DNA from: JAFKFJ01 sp963786445
Lineage (GTDB): Bacteria > Pseudomonadota > Alphaproteobacteria > Acetobacterales > Acetobacteraceae
Direction: 5' to 3'
Assembly: GCA_963786445.1 (NCBI GenBank)
Contig: CAWAZU010000039.1
Coordinates: forward strand, 62,001 to 126,000
DNA length: 64,000 nucleotides
Each line of letters opens with the position of its first letter. The stretch's first letter is position 1. The notes below the pieces were generated by a model. That model made no database searches. It saw only the letters and a program-made list of their open reading frames with translations, and was not told the DNA's origin. Made by a program: the position numbers and the translations under genes. Below are positions 34,062-43,725 of the stretch, piece after piece.

Positions 34062-35441
34062 GGTAGTGCCCGTCAACGTGGTGGAAATTGCGACGTAGTT
34101 TGAGGCGGCCATGGATCACGCAGCCACGGTGGAAATCTGTGTCGGCACGGCGTTGATCAACGTGGGAATGAGTTCGGCCATCGCTTCTGTCTGCATGTAG
34201 CGGTGTTGGAGCTGCCACTCGTCGTTGGCCTCCAGCAGCACGGCGCCGATCAGGCGAACGATGGCGCCTTCGTTGGGAAAGATGCCGACGACATCGGCGC
34301 GCCGTTTCACCTCCTTGTTCAACCGTTCCAGCGGGTTCGTGGAGTGAATCTTGGTCCGGTGCTGGACGGGGAAGTCCATGTGCGCCAGCACGTCGGTCTC
34401 GCTGTCGTCGATGAACGCGCCCAGCTTCGCCCACTTCGCCCGAAGCTGGTCGGCAACGTGGCGCAGCGTCTGGCTGGCACTTGGGCGATCGGGCTGGATG
34501 AACGCCTGACGTAAAGCAGCGGAGACCATGCTCTGCTGACCCTTGGGCACGTAGGAGAGCGCGTTGCGCATCCAATGAACCCGGCAGCGTTGCCACGATG
34601 CACCGACGACCCGGCGGATCGCTGCTTTCAACCCCTCATGCGCGTCCGAGATGACCAGCTGCACCCCGTGCAGGCCGCGGCGAACCATGCTCTTGAGGAA
34701 GGTCGCCCAGAAGGTCTCGGCCTCCGATGGCCCGATATGGAGGCCGACGATCATCCCGATTGCCTTCGGTGCGGGGCCACGGCGATTCTGCGCCGCCGGC
34801 CAGACGATGCGGCCGCCCTCGCGCTGCTTGAGGTAGGTCGCGTCCAGCCAGAGATATGGCCAGTCGCCGACAAGAGGGCGATCGAGGAAGGCATTCACCC
34901 GATCGTCGATGTCCTTGCACAGCTTGCTGACCGTGCTCTTGCTGATCCCGGCCAGCCCCATCGCCTGCACCAAGTCATCGACGCGCCGGGTCGAGACGCC
35001 CCCGATCCAAGCCTCCTGGATCACCGCCACCAGAGCCTTCTCGGACGTCTTGCGAGGCTCCAGGAAGGGCGGGAAATAGCTGCCCTGCCGCAGCTTGGGG
35101 ATGCGCAGCTGCAGCGAGCCAGGCGCGTGTCGAGCGTTCTGTCCCGATAGCCGTTGCGATACGTCGTACGGTCGCCAGAGCGCTCGTGCCGACCGGCGCC
35201 GATCAGCCCCTCCACGTCGGTCTCCATCAGCAGCTGCACAACGGCGTCGGCGACGCTGCGCAGGAAGTCGGCATCTCCGGCTTTGGCCAGCAACTCGGCC
35301 AGCGGTAGTCTGTCGTCGGTCATCGGGTCCTCCTGGCGTCAGGTTGAAGTCTCGCAACTCCACCTTAGCCGGCCGATCCGATGGCCACCTCCCGCCTACA
35401 CCGTCATCGGCTCAAATTTCCACCACACCTCGGACGCTACC
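34062..35441. mobile_element. IS256-family insertion sequence, 1380 bp
   Basis: The ends are imperfect inverted repeats, both starting GGTAG and sharing GTGGTGGAAATT about 17 bases in. It is flanked by the 8-bp direct repeat TGAGAACA and contains one transposase gene on the reverse strand. The exact duplication shows a true transposition event and, with no decay at the ends, a fairly recent one. Confidence 0.92.
34116..35323 (-). CDS. IS256-family transposase, one apparent frameshift
   Basis: DDE transposase. Catalytic residues appear in YLWLDATYLKQREGG (first Asp), LVISDAHEGLKAAI (second Asp) and STNPLERLNKEVKRRA (Glu). Other family marks are SKSTVSKLCKDID and WQRCRVHWMRNAL. The N-terminal ~70 residues (from ATG 35323) lie in another frame. 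One base missing near 35119-35121, where GGG is expected in CCTGGCTCG on the coding strand, explains it. The mended length of ~402 residues is typical. Confidence 0.88.
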
Positions 35442-35449
35442 TGAGAACA
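35442..35449. repeat. Target-site duplication, right copy
   Basis: TGAGAACA immediately after the right IS end (CGCTACC), identical to 34054-34061. Confidence 0.9.
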
Positions 35450-35728
35450 GGCAAAAATTACCTTGGTAGAGTGGCATTTAGGAAGCTGGAAATACTCTAC
35501 GAGCAGTTGTTTTTATTCGTTGAGAATAAGATCATTAGTGGCGAATTGATGATACTAGCTAAATGGGAAGACCAATTACATAAGCTCTTAATAGCTAACG
35601 GCTATGATGTTGGCAGGCTGTACCCGCCAAACGGCCCCTTTTTACCGCAGAGGGCGGTAGAAAAGGCCGAACGAGAGCTACAAAAATTCAAAGCTAGGCA
35701 GCGGCTGGCCTCTCCCCGGCAGCCCTGA

Positions 35729-35877
35729 CCTAAAACAGCAAGCGCCTGGGCCTTCCAAAGCGGGGTGCCCGAGACCGTTGTCTCTATGGACTGGCAACGC
35801 GACTCGCTAGCGAGCCTCCTGACGGGATATTTGTGCCACCAGAGCCACTCGAAATGTGGTGCGCCGCGATTCGTCAA
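35729..35877. other. Intergenic stretch between the interrupted gene and the IS1595-type remnant
   Basis: No gene, RNA or clear repeat. It should contain one end of the IS1595-type element, but I could not match inverted repeats with confidence. Confidence 0.4.
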
Positions 35878-36830
35878 TCAAGATAATTCGTACGCATCCG
35901 AATTTTGATCCGCAAAACTCTTATCACTCACTCCGCTCCGATAAGTGAGCCTCTTACCCACGATGCCGCGCAACGCATTCCGCGTGCGCGCCGCATCGTC
36001 CACGCCCAGCCGCACGCGATTGTTGTAGCGGAAATCGAACTCCGCGACGTAGCGATGTAGATGCTTCTCGGCGCAGTGCTGATAGACGCCCTTCATGCCG
36101 CGCTTGAACACGCTGTAGAAGCCCTCGACAGTGTTCGTATGCGTCTCGCCGCGGCACGTACTCGCCGGCGCCATGGCTGACGAAATCGTGCTCGGTGAAG
36201 TGCTTGTTCAGGTGCGCGTATTGGCCGGCTTCATCGGTCATGACGCGCGTGCCGGGAAGCACGTTCGTCTTGATGATCGGCAGCAAGTCGCGCCGCGCTG
36301 GTGCCGTCCACGTGGAAGGACCGGGCAGAGCCGCCGCGCTGTACCAGTGTCATCACCGCATGCTTGTGGGCATAGCCACGACGGACGGGCATAGCCCTCC
36401 TTCTTGCCGATGAACGTCTCGTCAATCTCGACCGTCACGCCGGCGCCACCGATCGGCGGCAGGTTCGCCGGCCTTCATCGCCTCGCGGATGCGATGCGTC
36501 ATGAACCACGCGGTCTTGTACTGAACATCCAGCGTCCGCATGAGCTGATGGCTGCTGATGCCCTTCTTGCTGCTGCACATGCAGATAGACGGCTTGCAGC
36601 CACAGGTTCAGCGGCACATGGCTGGACTCGAACACGGTCCCGACCTTGACCGTGAATTGGCGATTGCACGGGCCGCAGCGATACAGGCCGATCCGGCCGC
36701 CCTTGACCGGCGTAATCCGATCCATGCCCCCGCAGCGGGGGCACACCGGCCCATTAGGCCACAGGGTCGCCTCAAGCTCGGCGTGAGCGGCGGCTTCATC
36801 GTGGAAGTAGGTGGCGGACAGGACGGACAT
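35878..36830 (-). pseudogene. IS1595-family transposase, five single-base frameshifts
   Basis: N-terminal zinc ribbon with CPRCGG and YRCGPCNRQF, then the IS1595 DDE-type core in pieces: SSHQLMRTLDVQYKTAWFM, VTVEIDETFIGKKEGYA, NVLPGTRVMTDEAGQYAHLN, THTNTVEGFYSVFKRGMKG and the final RYNNRVRLGVDDAART. Each frame change needs the removal of one base: near 36580, 36465, 36385, 36285 and 36152. No internal stop remains once mended. Either the copy is dead or the region is poorly sequenced. Element ends were not resolved. Confidence 0.85.
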
Positions 36831-36979
36831 CGGTCTATCTCCTTGACCGAAATCCTATACGCTCCTGGAGTGTTTGTCAACTACATAATCGCCCTAACTT
36901 TAGGCGTCTTGGGCTAGCAGCGCGCGACTCCGGCGGCGCCCACGTTGCGCTCCGCTTCGCTTCCGCTCACAACGCCGCC

Positions 36980-37648
36980 GTGACCTTCCCGCATCCCCCA
37001 CCCGAGGCGCGCCTCGCGCTGGCCGAGCTCTGCGCGCGCGACCCCGACCTGGCCGGCATCGAACCCGTCGCCGGCCCGCTGCCGTGGCGGCGGCGTCCGG
37101 TCGGCTTCTGCGGTCTGCTGCAGGCGATCGTCGGGCAGCAGATCAGCAACCAGGCCGCCGCGGCGATCTGGCGGCGCGTCGCCGCCTTGCCGGGCGCGAC
37201 CACCCCCGAGGGCCTGCTGACGCTCGGCGACGACGCGCTGCGCGGCGCCGGCCTGTCGCGGCCGAAAGTCGCGCACGCCCGCGCCCTCGCCGCCGCGTTC
37301 GCCGAAGGGCGGCTGGCGGCGGCGGCGCTGGCCGCACTCGACGACGAGGCGGCGGTGGCGGCGATCGCCGCGGTGCGCGGGATGGGCCGCTGGACGGCGG
37401 AAGTCTATCTGCTGTTCGCGCTCGGCCGCGCCGACGTGTTCCCCGCCGCCGACCTGGCCCTCGCCGCCGCCGCGGCGCATCTGAAAGGGCTGGAGGCGCG
37501 CCCCGGCCCGGCCGCACTGCGCACCCTCGCCGAGCCGTGGCGGCCGCACCGGGCGCTGGCGGCGCGGCTGCTGTGGCACCATTGGCGCCACGTCACCGGC
37601 CGCCCCACGCTGGACGACGTGATCCCCGCCCCGGAGCCGACCGCATGA
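36980..37648 (+). CDS. DNA-3-methyladenine glycosylase (AlkA-type, HhH-GPD)
   Basis: Base-excision repair enzyme that removes alkylated purines. The HhH-GPD core is visible: LLQAIVGQQISNQAAAAIW, hairpin VRGMGRWTAEVYLLFALGR (about 132-150) and the catalytic Asp158 in DVFPAADLAL. It is 222 residues from GTG 36980. The ATGA overlap with the enoyl-CoA hydratase gene means the two are co-translated. Confidence 0.9.
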   Translation: MTFPHPPPEARLALAELCARDPDLAGIEPVAGPLPWRRRPVGFCGLLQAIVGQQISNQAAAAIWRRVAALPGATTPEGLLTLGDDALRGAGLSRPKVAHARALAAAFAEGRLAAAALAALDDEAAVAAIAAVRGMGRWTAEVYLLFALGRADVFPAADLALAAAAAHLKGLEARPGPAALRTLAEPWRPHRALAARLLWHHWRHVTGRPTLDDVIPAPEPTA

Positions 37649-38436
37649 GTTTTTCTCCGCACCCCAACCTGCCGGTCGTCCGCACCGGCGACATCGCCAC
37701 CGTCACCTTCGACCGCCCGGCGCGGCGCAACGCGTTCGACCTCGGCATGTGGCAGGGATTGCAGGCGACGATGGAGGCGCTCTCCGCCGACGAGGCGCTG
37801 CGCTGCGTGGTGCTGCGCGGAGCCGGAACGGAAGCGTTCAGCGCCGGCGCCGACATCTCCGCCTTCGCCGCCGAGCGCGGCTCGCGCGCGCAGGAGGACG
37901 GCTATGCCGCCGTCCTGCACGACGCGATGCAGTCGATCCGGCTGTGCCGCCATCCGGTGGTGGCGATGATTTTCGGCTGGTGCCTGGGCGGCGGCGCCGG
38001 CATCGCGACCATGTGCGACTTCCGCGTCGGCGGCGAGGCGATGCGCTTCGGCGTCACCGCCCGCAATCTCGGCATCTGGTATCCCTATGCCGAACTCGAT
38101 CCAGTGATAGAACTCGCCGGCACCGGCGTCGCGGCGGAAATTTTTATCGAAGGCCGCATCTTCACCGGCCGCGAAGCCTACGAAAAGGGCCTGTTGTCGC
38201 GGCTGGTCCCCGACGATGCCGTCGCGGCGGAGGCGCTGGCGCTCGCCGCACGCATCGCCGAGGGCAGCCCGCTCTCGGCGCGTTTCCACAAGGCGGCGAT
38301 CCGCCGGCTGCGCGGGCCATTGCCGCTCACGGCCGAGGACGAGGCGGCGGCCAACGGGTTCGCCGAGACCGAGGATTTCCGCAACGCCACCCGCGCCTTC
38401 CTGGAAAAGCGCAAGCCGGTGTGGCGCGGGCGCTGA
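37645..38436 (+). CDS. Enoyl-CoA hydratase/isomerase family protein
   Basis: 263-residue crotonase-fold protein. Oxyanion-hole segments: AFSAGADISAFAAE and GWCLGGGAGIATMCDFRVG. Other marks are TFDRPARRNAF and FTGREAYEKGLLSRLV. The usual catalytic Glu pair is not obvious, so hydratase, isomerase or another crotonase reaction is possible. Co-translated with the DNA glycosylase gene. Confidence 0.88.
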   Translation: MSFSPHPNLPVVRTGDIATVTFDRPARRNAFDLGMWQGLQATMEALSADEALRCVVLRGAGTEAFSAGADISAFAAERGSRAQEDGYAAVLHDAMQSIRLCRHPVVAMIFGWCLGGGAGIATMCDFRVGGEAMRFGVTARNLGIWYPYAELDPVIELAGTGVAAEIFIEGRIFTGREAYEKGLLSRLVPDDAVAAEALALAARIAEGSPLSARFHKAAIRRLRGPLPLTAEDEAAANGFAETEDFRNATRAFLEKRKPVWRGR

Positions 38437-38496
38437 AACGCAACCATTCCTTCATGCGCCGCAGGCCAGGCTGTGCGCCTTCGTCGCGAGGTGCGC

Positions 38497-39525
38497 ATGA
38501 CGCAGGCTGCCGCGCGGGTCGCTGGGCAGGCGGGCCGGCCGCAGGGCTGGCAGCCGATGACGTTCCGCGAGCGCGGGGTGGCGGTGCCGTTCACCACGCC
38601 GCACCTCGCCGGCGCGCGGCTGCGCACGGCGCAGCGGGTCGGGCCGGAGCTGGTGCTGCCCGAAATCATCGGCCCCGGCAGCGTCGGCATCCTGCTGTGG
38701 GAGCGCGTCGGCTCGCTGTGCAGCCCGACGCTGTTCGACCGAAGGCTGGGCGCGCGGCTGGCGGCGCTGCCGGCGCTGACGCCGGCCGCGGTGCGGCAGG
38801 CGGCGTGCGCCGAGGCGGCGGCGGGGCTGGCCGGGCCGGAGGCGCACGAGGCGGCGGGGGCGGCGCAGCAGGCAGACGCCGCCGACCTTGAGCGGGCGCG
38901 CGCCGAACTGCCGCCCTGCGAGGCGGAGACGGGCGCGGCGAGGGCAACGACGGAGCTGGCGGCCCTGCTGGGCCCGGTCGGGCTCGGCGCCGCGGCCGAG
39001 ACCGCGCGGCTGCCGCGCACGCTGGCTCGCCTGCTCGCACTTGCCGAACAGCTCGGCGACCGCCAGCGCACGGCCGGCATCGCCGCCGAGGCGGACCTGG
39101 TGGCGGCGGCGGCAAGGCGCACCGCCGGGCTGGCGCGCGCCGCGCTGACCACGGCGCGCACGCTGGCGGCCGATCCGCCGGCGCTGCTGCGCCGCTGGAC
39201 GCTGGCGCCGGCGCCGCTGACGGAGCAGCTGATGCGCGCCGAATGGCTGCTGGACGGCTGGGCGTGGCTGTGCCGGCTGTGGGACTGTCCGGACGAACGG
39301 CTCGGCCGTCCGGTGCTGACGCTGCCGGAGATCGCCGCCCTGCTGCCGCCGCTGCCGCGCGAGGCGGTGCAGGCGGGGGCGCAGCCGCGCCAGGAGGTTC
39401 CCGACCACATCCGCACCCTGCTGCGCGGCGGCGATTGGCGCAGCGGGGTGACAGCGCAGGACATGATCGCGCGCAACGAGCGGCTGCTCGTCGGCGCGCT
39501 GACGCTGCCGGGAGCGACGCCATGA
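38497..39525 (+). CDS. Conserved hypothetical protein, first of an unknown pair
   Basis: 342 residues, Ala/Leu/Arg-rich, with no signal peptide or membrane helix. Distinct N-terminal features are RGVAVPFTTPHLAGARLR and LPEIIGPGSVGILLWERVG; the C-terminus has VPDHIRTLLRGGDWRSGV. I do not recognise the family. The start at 38497 has GAGG upstream. The stop overlaps the next start (ATGA), so both products are probably made together and may interact. Confidence 0.7.
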   Translation: MTQAAARVAGQAGRPQGWQPMTFRERGVAVPFTTPHLAGARLRTAQRVGPELVLPEIIGPGSVGILLWERVGSLCSPTLFDRRLGARLAALPALTPAAVRQAACAEAAAGLAGPEAHEAAGAAQQADAADLERARAELPPCEAETGAARATTELAALLGPVGLGAAAETARLPRTLARLLALAEQLGDRQRTAGIAAEADLVAAAARRTAGLARAALTTARTLAADPPALLRRWTLAPAPLTEQLMRAEWLLDGWAWLCRLWDCPDERLGRPVLTLPEIAALLPPLPREAVQAGAQPRQEVPDHIRTLLRGGDWRSGVTAQDMIARNERLLVGALTLPGATP

Positions 39526-40733
39526 CCGACGTGCCCGCCGAGGGCTCCCTGGCGCCGCTGCAGGACCACCTGCTGTCGGCCGCCGACGCGCGGCTTCGCC
39601 GCGTCGTGGCGGTGGTGGACGCGCTGCCGGTGCGCGGCGATGCCGACGCGCTGATCGCCTCGCTGCGCCCGCGGCTCGCGCGGCTGCGCCCGCCGCGGCC
39701 GATCACGCTCACGCGGCTGCTGTTCGAACCGGTCGAGCCGCTGATCGTGCCGACCGCGTCGTGGCATGCCGGCAGCCCCGCCATCCCTCGCTCGACGCTC
39801 GCGGTGCTGGGCGGCGACCTCGCCGCCGCGCTCGGCAGCGAGGCGGCGACGCTGCAGGCGCGCGGTGCCGGCCGCACGATGGAGGATGCCGCCACGGTGG
39901 CGGAATGCGGCACCGTGCTGTGGGCGCGCGCGGCAAAACTGCTGCCCGGCCGGCCGCCGCCGCCGGACTGGGCGTCCGGCACCGGCCTGCCGGAAGCCGC
40001 GCACGCCGCGATCGTCGTGCCGCTCGGCACGCTGCTGGCCGAGGGCGCGGCGCTGCACCGTCTGCCGGCGCTGACCGGGCAGGCAGCGGTCGCCGAGGCC
40101 GAGCGACTGCTGCGCCAGGCGGGTGCGCGCGGCGTGGCGGCGCTGGCGATGATGCTGGCGCTGCTGCTGCGCCGGCTGCCGCGGGCGCAGCGCCTGTTGC
40201 AGCTTGCCGACAGCATCGCTATCGGCGAGGTGGCCGGCGGCACGCTGCCGGCGAGCGAGCGGGTGATGGCGTTCCTGCTCGGCGACGTGCGCGGCGCGGT
40301 GGCGCCCGACGCGGCGCTGCCGGAGGCGGCCGACCAGGTGCGCCGCTCGGCGCGCATGCTGGAGGACCTGGAGGCGGCGGCCTGTGCCGCGGAGCGGCCG
40401 TCGCGCATGCAGATGGTCCGCGCGGCGCGCCAGCTTCTGTCGGCGCAGTGCCGCGAGCGGCTGGTCGCCGCCGCGGAGGAGCTGTCCGTGCCCGTGCAGG
40501 CGCCGGCCGGGCCCGCCGACCTCGTGGCCATGGAGGAGACCGCGCGGGCGCTGCGCCGTCTCGATGCGGTCGGCCGCCGGCTGGGCGATGCCGAGGTCTA
40601 TGACCGCGCGCTGTCCGGCGCGGCGGGGCGGCTGGTCGGCGATCGGCTGCTGCCGCAGAACACGCGGCTGCGGCTGGCGGAAATCCTGCTCGGGCCGGAC
40701 ATGGCGCTGGCGCTTCTGGAAGGCGGCGACTGA
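39522..40733 (+). CDS. Conserved hypothetical protein, second of an unknown pair
   Basis: 403 residues, strongly helical by composition. N-terminal features: LQDHLLSAADARLRRVV and LTRLLFEPVEPLIVP. The C-terminus has QNTRLRLAEILLGPDMALAL. No domain recognised. Co-translated with the preceding gene and convergent with hddA (4 bases between stops). Confidence 0.7.
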   Translation: MTDVPAEGSLAPLQDHLLSAADARLRRVVAVVDALPVRGDADALIASLRPRLARLRPPRPITLTRLLFEPVEPLIVPTASWHAGSPAIPRSTLAVLGGDLAAALGSEAATLQARGAGRTMEDAATVAECGTVLWARAAKLLPGRPPPPDWASGTGLPEAAHAAIVVPLGTLLAEGAALHRLPALTGQAAVAEAERLLRQAGARGVAALAMMLALLLRRLPRAQRLLQLADSIAIGEVAGGTLPASERVMAFLLGDVRGAVAPDAALPEAADQVRRSARMLEDLEAAACAAERPSRMQMVRAARQLLSAQCRERLVAAAEELSVPVQAPAGPADLVAMEETARALRRLDAVGRRLGDAEVYDRALSGAAGRLVGDRLLPQNTRLRLAEILLGPDMALALLEGGD

Positions 40734-40737
40734 ACCG

Positions 40738-41808
40738 TCAGCGCGCCGCGCCGGTCACCCAGGATTCGGCGCCGTCGGGCGTGAAATGCACGGCGCTTGC
40801 CGTCGCCGCCATGCTGTTGAGGTGACGGATCAGCTGCACGCGCCGCTGCGGCGGCACGATGAACATGAAGAAGCCGCCGCCGCCCGCGCCCGACACTTTG
40901 CCGGCCAGCGCCCCCTGCGCCATCGCCGCCTCGTACAGCGTCTCCATGTGCGGGTTGCTGACCGCGCTGGCGGTGCGCTTCTTCGCCCGCCAGGAGCGGT
41001 TGAGGATGTCCGCCACCAGCGCGACCTCGCCGCGCAGCAGCGCCTGCTTCATCTCCACCGCATCGCGCTTGAGCTGGTGCAGGCTGTCCAGCGCCCCGGC
41101 ATCGGCGCGCGCCATGTGGCGCTGCTGCTCGGCGATGATGTGGTCCGACTGGCGCGAGATGCCGGTGAAGCAGGTGACCAGCGACGTCTCCAGCTCGTTC
41201 ATCACCCCGCGCGGCACGCGCAGCGGGTTGACGATGACACGGTCGCCGGCGAGGAACTCGATGAAGTTGGCGCCGCCGAACGCCGAGGCGTACTGGTCCT
41301 GCCTGCCGCCGGAAAGGCCGAGATCGTTGCGCTCGATCTCGAACGCCAGGTGCGCCACGTCATAGAGGCCGAGCGGCAGGCCCAGCAGCGTGCGGAACGC
41401 CTCCACCATCGCCACCATCAGCGCCGACGACGAACCCAGGCCGGACCCCGGCGGCGCATCGACATAGCTGCTGATCTTCAGCGCCGGCAGCGCACCCTTG
41501 GCGAAGTCGCGGGTCATGCGGCGATAGACGCCGGCATGCATGGCCAGCCGCGCGCGCGCCAGCGCCGCCTCGCTGCGCGGCAGCGCCTCCGCCACGCCGA
41601 GGTCGTGGGCGATCAGGTGCAGATTGCCGTCGGGCGAGGCCTCGATGAAGCAATAGGCGTAGCGGTCGATGGTGCAGTTCAGCACCGCGCCGCCGAACTC
41701 GTCGCAGTACGGGCTGAGGTCGGTGCCGCCGCCGGCCAGCCCCAGCCGCAGCGGCGCGCGGGCCCGCACCGTGGCGCCCGGCCGGAGCGGGCTGTCAGAG
41801 CGCGGCAT
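40738..41808 (-). CDS. hddA: GHMP kinase, D-glycero-alpha-D-manno-heptose 7-phosphate 1-kinase type
   Basis: Phosphorylates C1 of heptose 7-phosphate on the way to GDP-heptose. Seen: APLRLGLAGGGTDLSPYCDE (substrate site), ATP loop PPGSGLGSSSAL (119-130) and KVSGAGGGGFFMF (C-terminal GHMP motif). It is 356 residues, a good fit to HddA and related sugar-1-kinases. The nucleotidyltransferase/HAD fusion at 52691-53938 could provide the next two steps. Last gene of a reverse-strand run of four. Confidence 0.85.
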   Translation of the reverse strand: MPRSDSPLRPGATVRARAPLRLGLAGGGTDLSPYCDEFGGAVLNCTIDRYAYCFIEASPDGNLHLIAHDLGVAEALPRSEAALARARLAMHAGVYRRMTRDFAKGALPALKISSYVDAPPGSGLGSSSALMVAMVEAFRTLLGLPLGLYDVAHLAFEIERNDLGLSGGRQDQYASAFGGANFIEFLAGDRVIVNPLRVPRGVMNELETSLVTCFTGISRQSDHIIAEQQRHMARADAGALDSLHQLKRDAVEMKQALLRGEVALVADILNRSWRAKKRTASAVSNPHMETLYEAAMAQGALAGKVSGAGGGGFFMFIVPPQRRVQLIRHLNSMAATASAVHFTPDGAESWVTGAAR

Positions 41809-42594
41809 GGAAGATCATGCTGAACGCGCCGAGATAGCCGAGTTCCGCCGACCAGTAGCAATGCGCCGAAGCGGTCGCGAAGCCGGCGGCGCGCAGCCGG
41901 TCGAGCACGTCCCAGCCGATGTCGTGGACGCTCTCGCGGAACGCCGGCGGCAGGTTGCCGTCGGGGCGCGGCAGGTCGGTGCGCGAGACCGTGCGGGCGG
42001 CGTCGTGGCGGAACGGCACGGTGAACAGCAGCGACCCGCCCGGTGCGAGGGCGCGGCGGAACGCGGCGAATGCGGCGTCCAGCGGCGGCACGCGATGCAG
42101 GCACTCCACCGCCGCCGCGAGGTGAAACGTGCCTTCGGGGGCGTCGAGGCGATAGTCGTCCCCGTCGCGCCGCAGCGCGGCGCAGGTGGCGGTCTCGCCG
42201 GCCAGCGCGGCCAGCCGGCGATGGCTCGGGTCCGGCGGGCCGAACAGCAGCAGCCGCGTCCAGCACCGCAGCGAGGCCGACGGCCTGCGCGAAATGCACC
42301 ACCGCGCGGGCGCGCTTGCCGAGGGCATCGGCACAGTCGCAGACCAGCGCCTCGTCCCAGCTTGACACGCGCCGTCCGTCCCAGAGCAGCGGGGTCGGAG
42401 GTAAAGCCGGTGCGGGCGAGGCAGAGCGCGCAGGTGCCCTTCTGGCTCAGCGCCCCGCCGCCGGCGAGCAGGGAGGTTTCGTGGCTGTAACGGGCATCCA
42501 GCCGGTCCTGGGTGGCGCGGCGGAACTCGACGAACTCCGCCTGCGAGGCCAGGCTCGCCGAAGGGAAACGCACAAACAGATCGATCGCGGCCAT
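41795..42594 (-). CDS. Class I SAM-dependent methyltransferase-like protein, two apparent frameshifts
   Basis: The N-terminal third (from ATG 42594) has MAAIDLFVRFPSASLASQAE, EFRRATQDRLDARY and a GTCALC Cys pair. The middle has DEALVCDCADALGKRARAVV, and the end has FHLAAAVECLHRVPPLDAAF with ALAPGGSLLFTVPF. Frame changes fall at 42391-42394 (run of four C on the coding strand) and near 42266 (GG); removing one base at each gives ~265 residues. It probably methylates a sugar or nucleotide-sugar intermediate of this cluster. It overlaps hddA by 14 bases. Confidence 0.75.
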
Positions 42595-42643
42595 GTGAAC
42601 CGAGGTGATGTACCGCCTTGGTACTGACCTCGGACGCGCACGG

Positions 42644-43712
42644 TCAAGCGCCAAAGCCCCAGCGCGCGTGCAGAATTGCGGCGCCGTTCGGCGTCGCCAG
42701 CGGTCGCCCCACGGGGGTGGCGGTCTCGGCCCGCGCCTCCTCGACGACGCGCCACCGCCGGCCGAGCAGGCGGGCGCGCAGGGCGAGGTCGGCGCAGGCA
42801 AGCGTCGGCTCGCCGGCGGCCTCCGCCGCGCCGCCGATCTGCCGCCACAGCTCGCTTGGGCCGCCGATCAGCACGCCGAGCGGGGCGGGCAGGCGCAGCG
42901 CATCGCTCGCCGGCGGCCGGATCAGCGCCCCCGCGGCGCGCGCGACGGCGGCGGAGAGCAGCACGTCGTCCGGCGCGGCGGCGATGGCGCGCGCCAGCGC
43001 CAGCAGCGCGGCGGCCGAGGGCGGGCAGGCCGGGTCGAGCAGCACCACGAAGCGCCCGCGCACCGTTGCGGCGGCGAGTGCCGCCTGCGGCGCGTCGCCC
43101 GGCGCGGCGGGCAGCAGTTCGGCCGCGGTCTCGGCCAAGCGCCGGGGCGAGGGCGGTGCGGTGGTGCGGCGCAGCGTCGCGCAGGATCAGCGTGAGCGAC
43201 GGTGCCGCGATCACCGGCGCGCGGGCGATCGTCGCGCCGTCCGGCGGCGCCAGCTGGCGGCCGAGCCGGCCGAATGCCGCGCGCATTCGACCCGCTGTTC
43301 CCGGCGCGGCGGCGCGCATCGCCGCCACGTCCTGCCACAGCGCCTGCACCGCCGCCGCCGCCGCCGCGGTCCGCGCCGCGCCGGGCGGCAACCGCCCCGG
43401 GCCGGCGCGCAGCACGCGGCCGAACACCTGCAGGCTGCGGCGCTCGCGCGCCGAGATCAGGCACTCCTCGCCCGCGGGGACGAGATCGGGCGGCAGCCGG
43501 AGCGAAAAACCGTGCCGACCGTCGCCGCAGCCGAACGGCAGCAGGTCGCGGCGGTACAGCGCCGCCACCATCGAGACCGCCACGGTGGCATTGACCAGCA
43601 GGTCGACCACCAGCCGTTCCCGCGGCCGGTCCGGCGCCCAGCACCAGCCGTCGAAGCCGCCGTCGGCCCGTTCGCGCAGATCGCCGAGCAGGGTTGCCGG
43701 CCGCTCCGTCAC
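42644..43712 (-). CDS. GWCW-module protein of the glycan cluster, one apparent frameshift
   Basis: About 355 residues once mended. Residues 9-85 form the recurring module: GFDGWCWAPDRPRERL ending in GCGDGRHGFSLRLPP. The C-terminal half looks like a degenerate GT2 core (FVVLLDPACPPSAAALLALA), without a clear metal motif. The two halves lie in different frames, joining near 43147-43157 with one extra base. The GTG 43712 start is chosen by position after the upstream stop. Function unknown. Confidence 0.65.
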
Positions 43713-43725
43713 GGCGATCGGAGGC

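Larger units (their letters stand above)
33831..35728 (+). pseudogene. Unknown low-GC gene interrupted by the IS256-family element
   Basis: The left piece (33831-34061) encodes VQGLFARIQDTFHRAVSGK up to ITTQDVRTG. The right piece (35442-35728) encodes RTGKNYLGRVAFRKLEILYE and continues to a stop. Removing the IS plus one 8-bp duplication (34062-35449) joins them in frame into 170 codons. No start codon is clear at the 5' end, so it may also be truncated there by the repeat at 33830. I do not recognise the protein. Confidence 0.75.

Noticed and set aside
35602..35877. Reverse-strand ORF of 91 residues beside the IS1595 remnant
   Set aside because: No motif, no ribosome site, and it is partly antisense to the interrupted gene.
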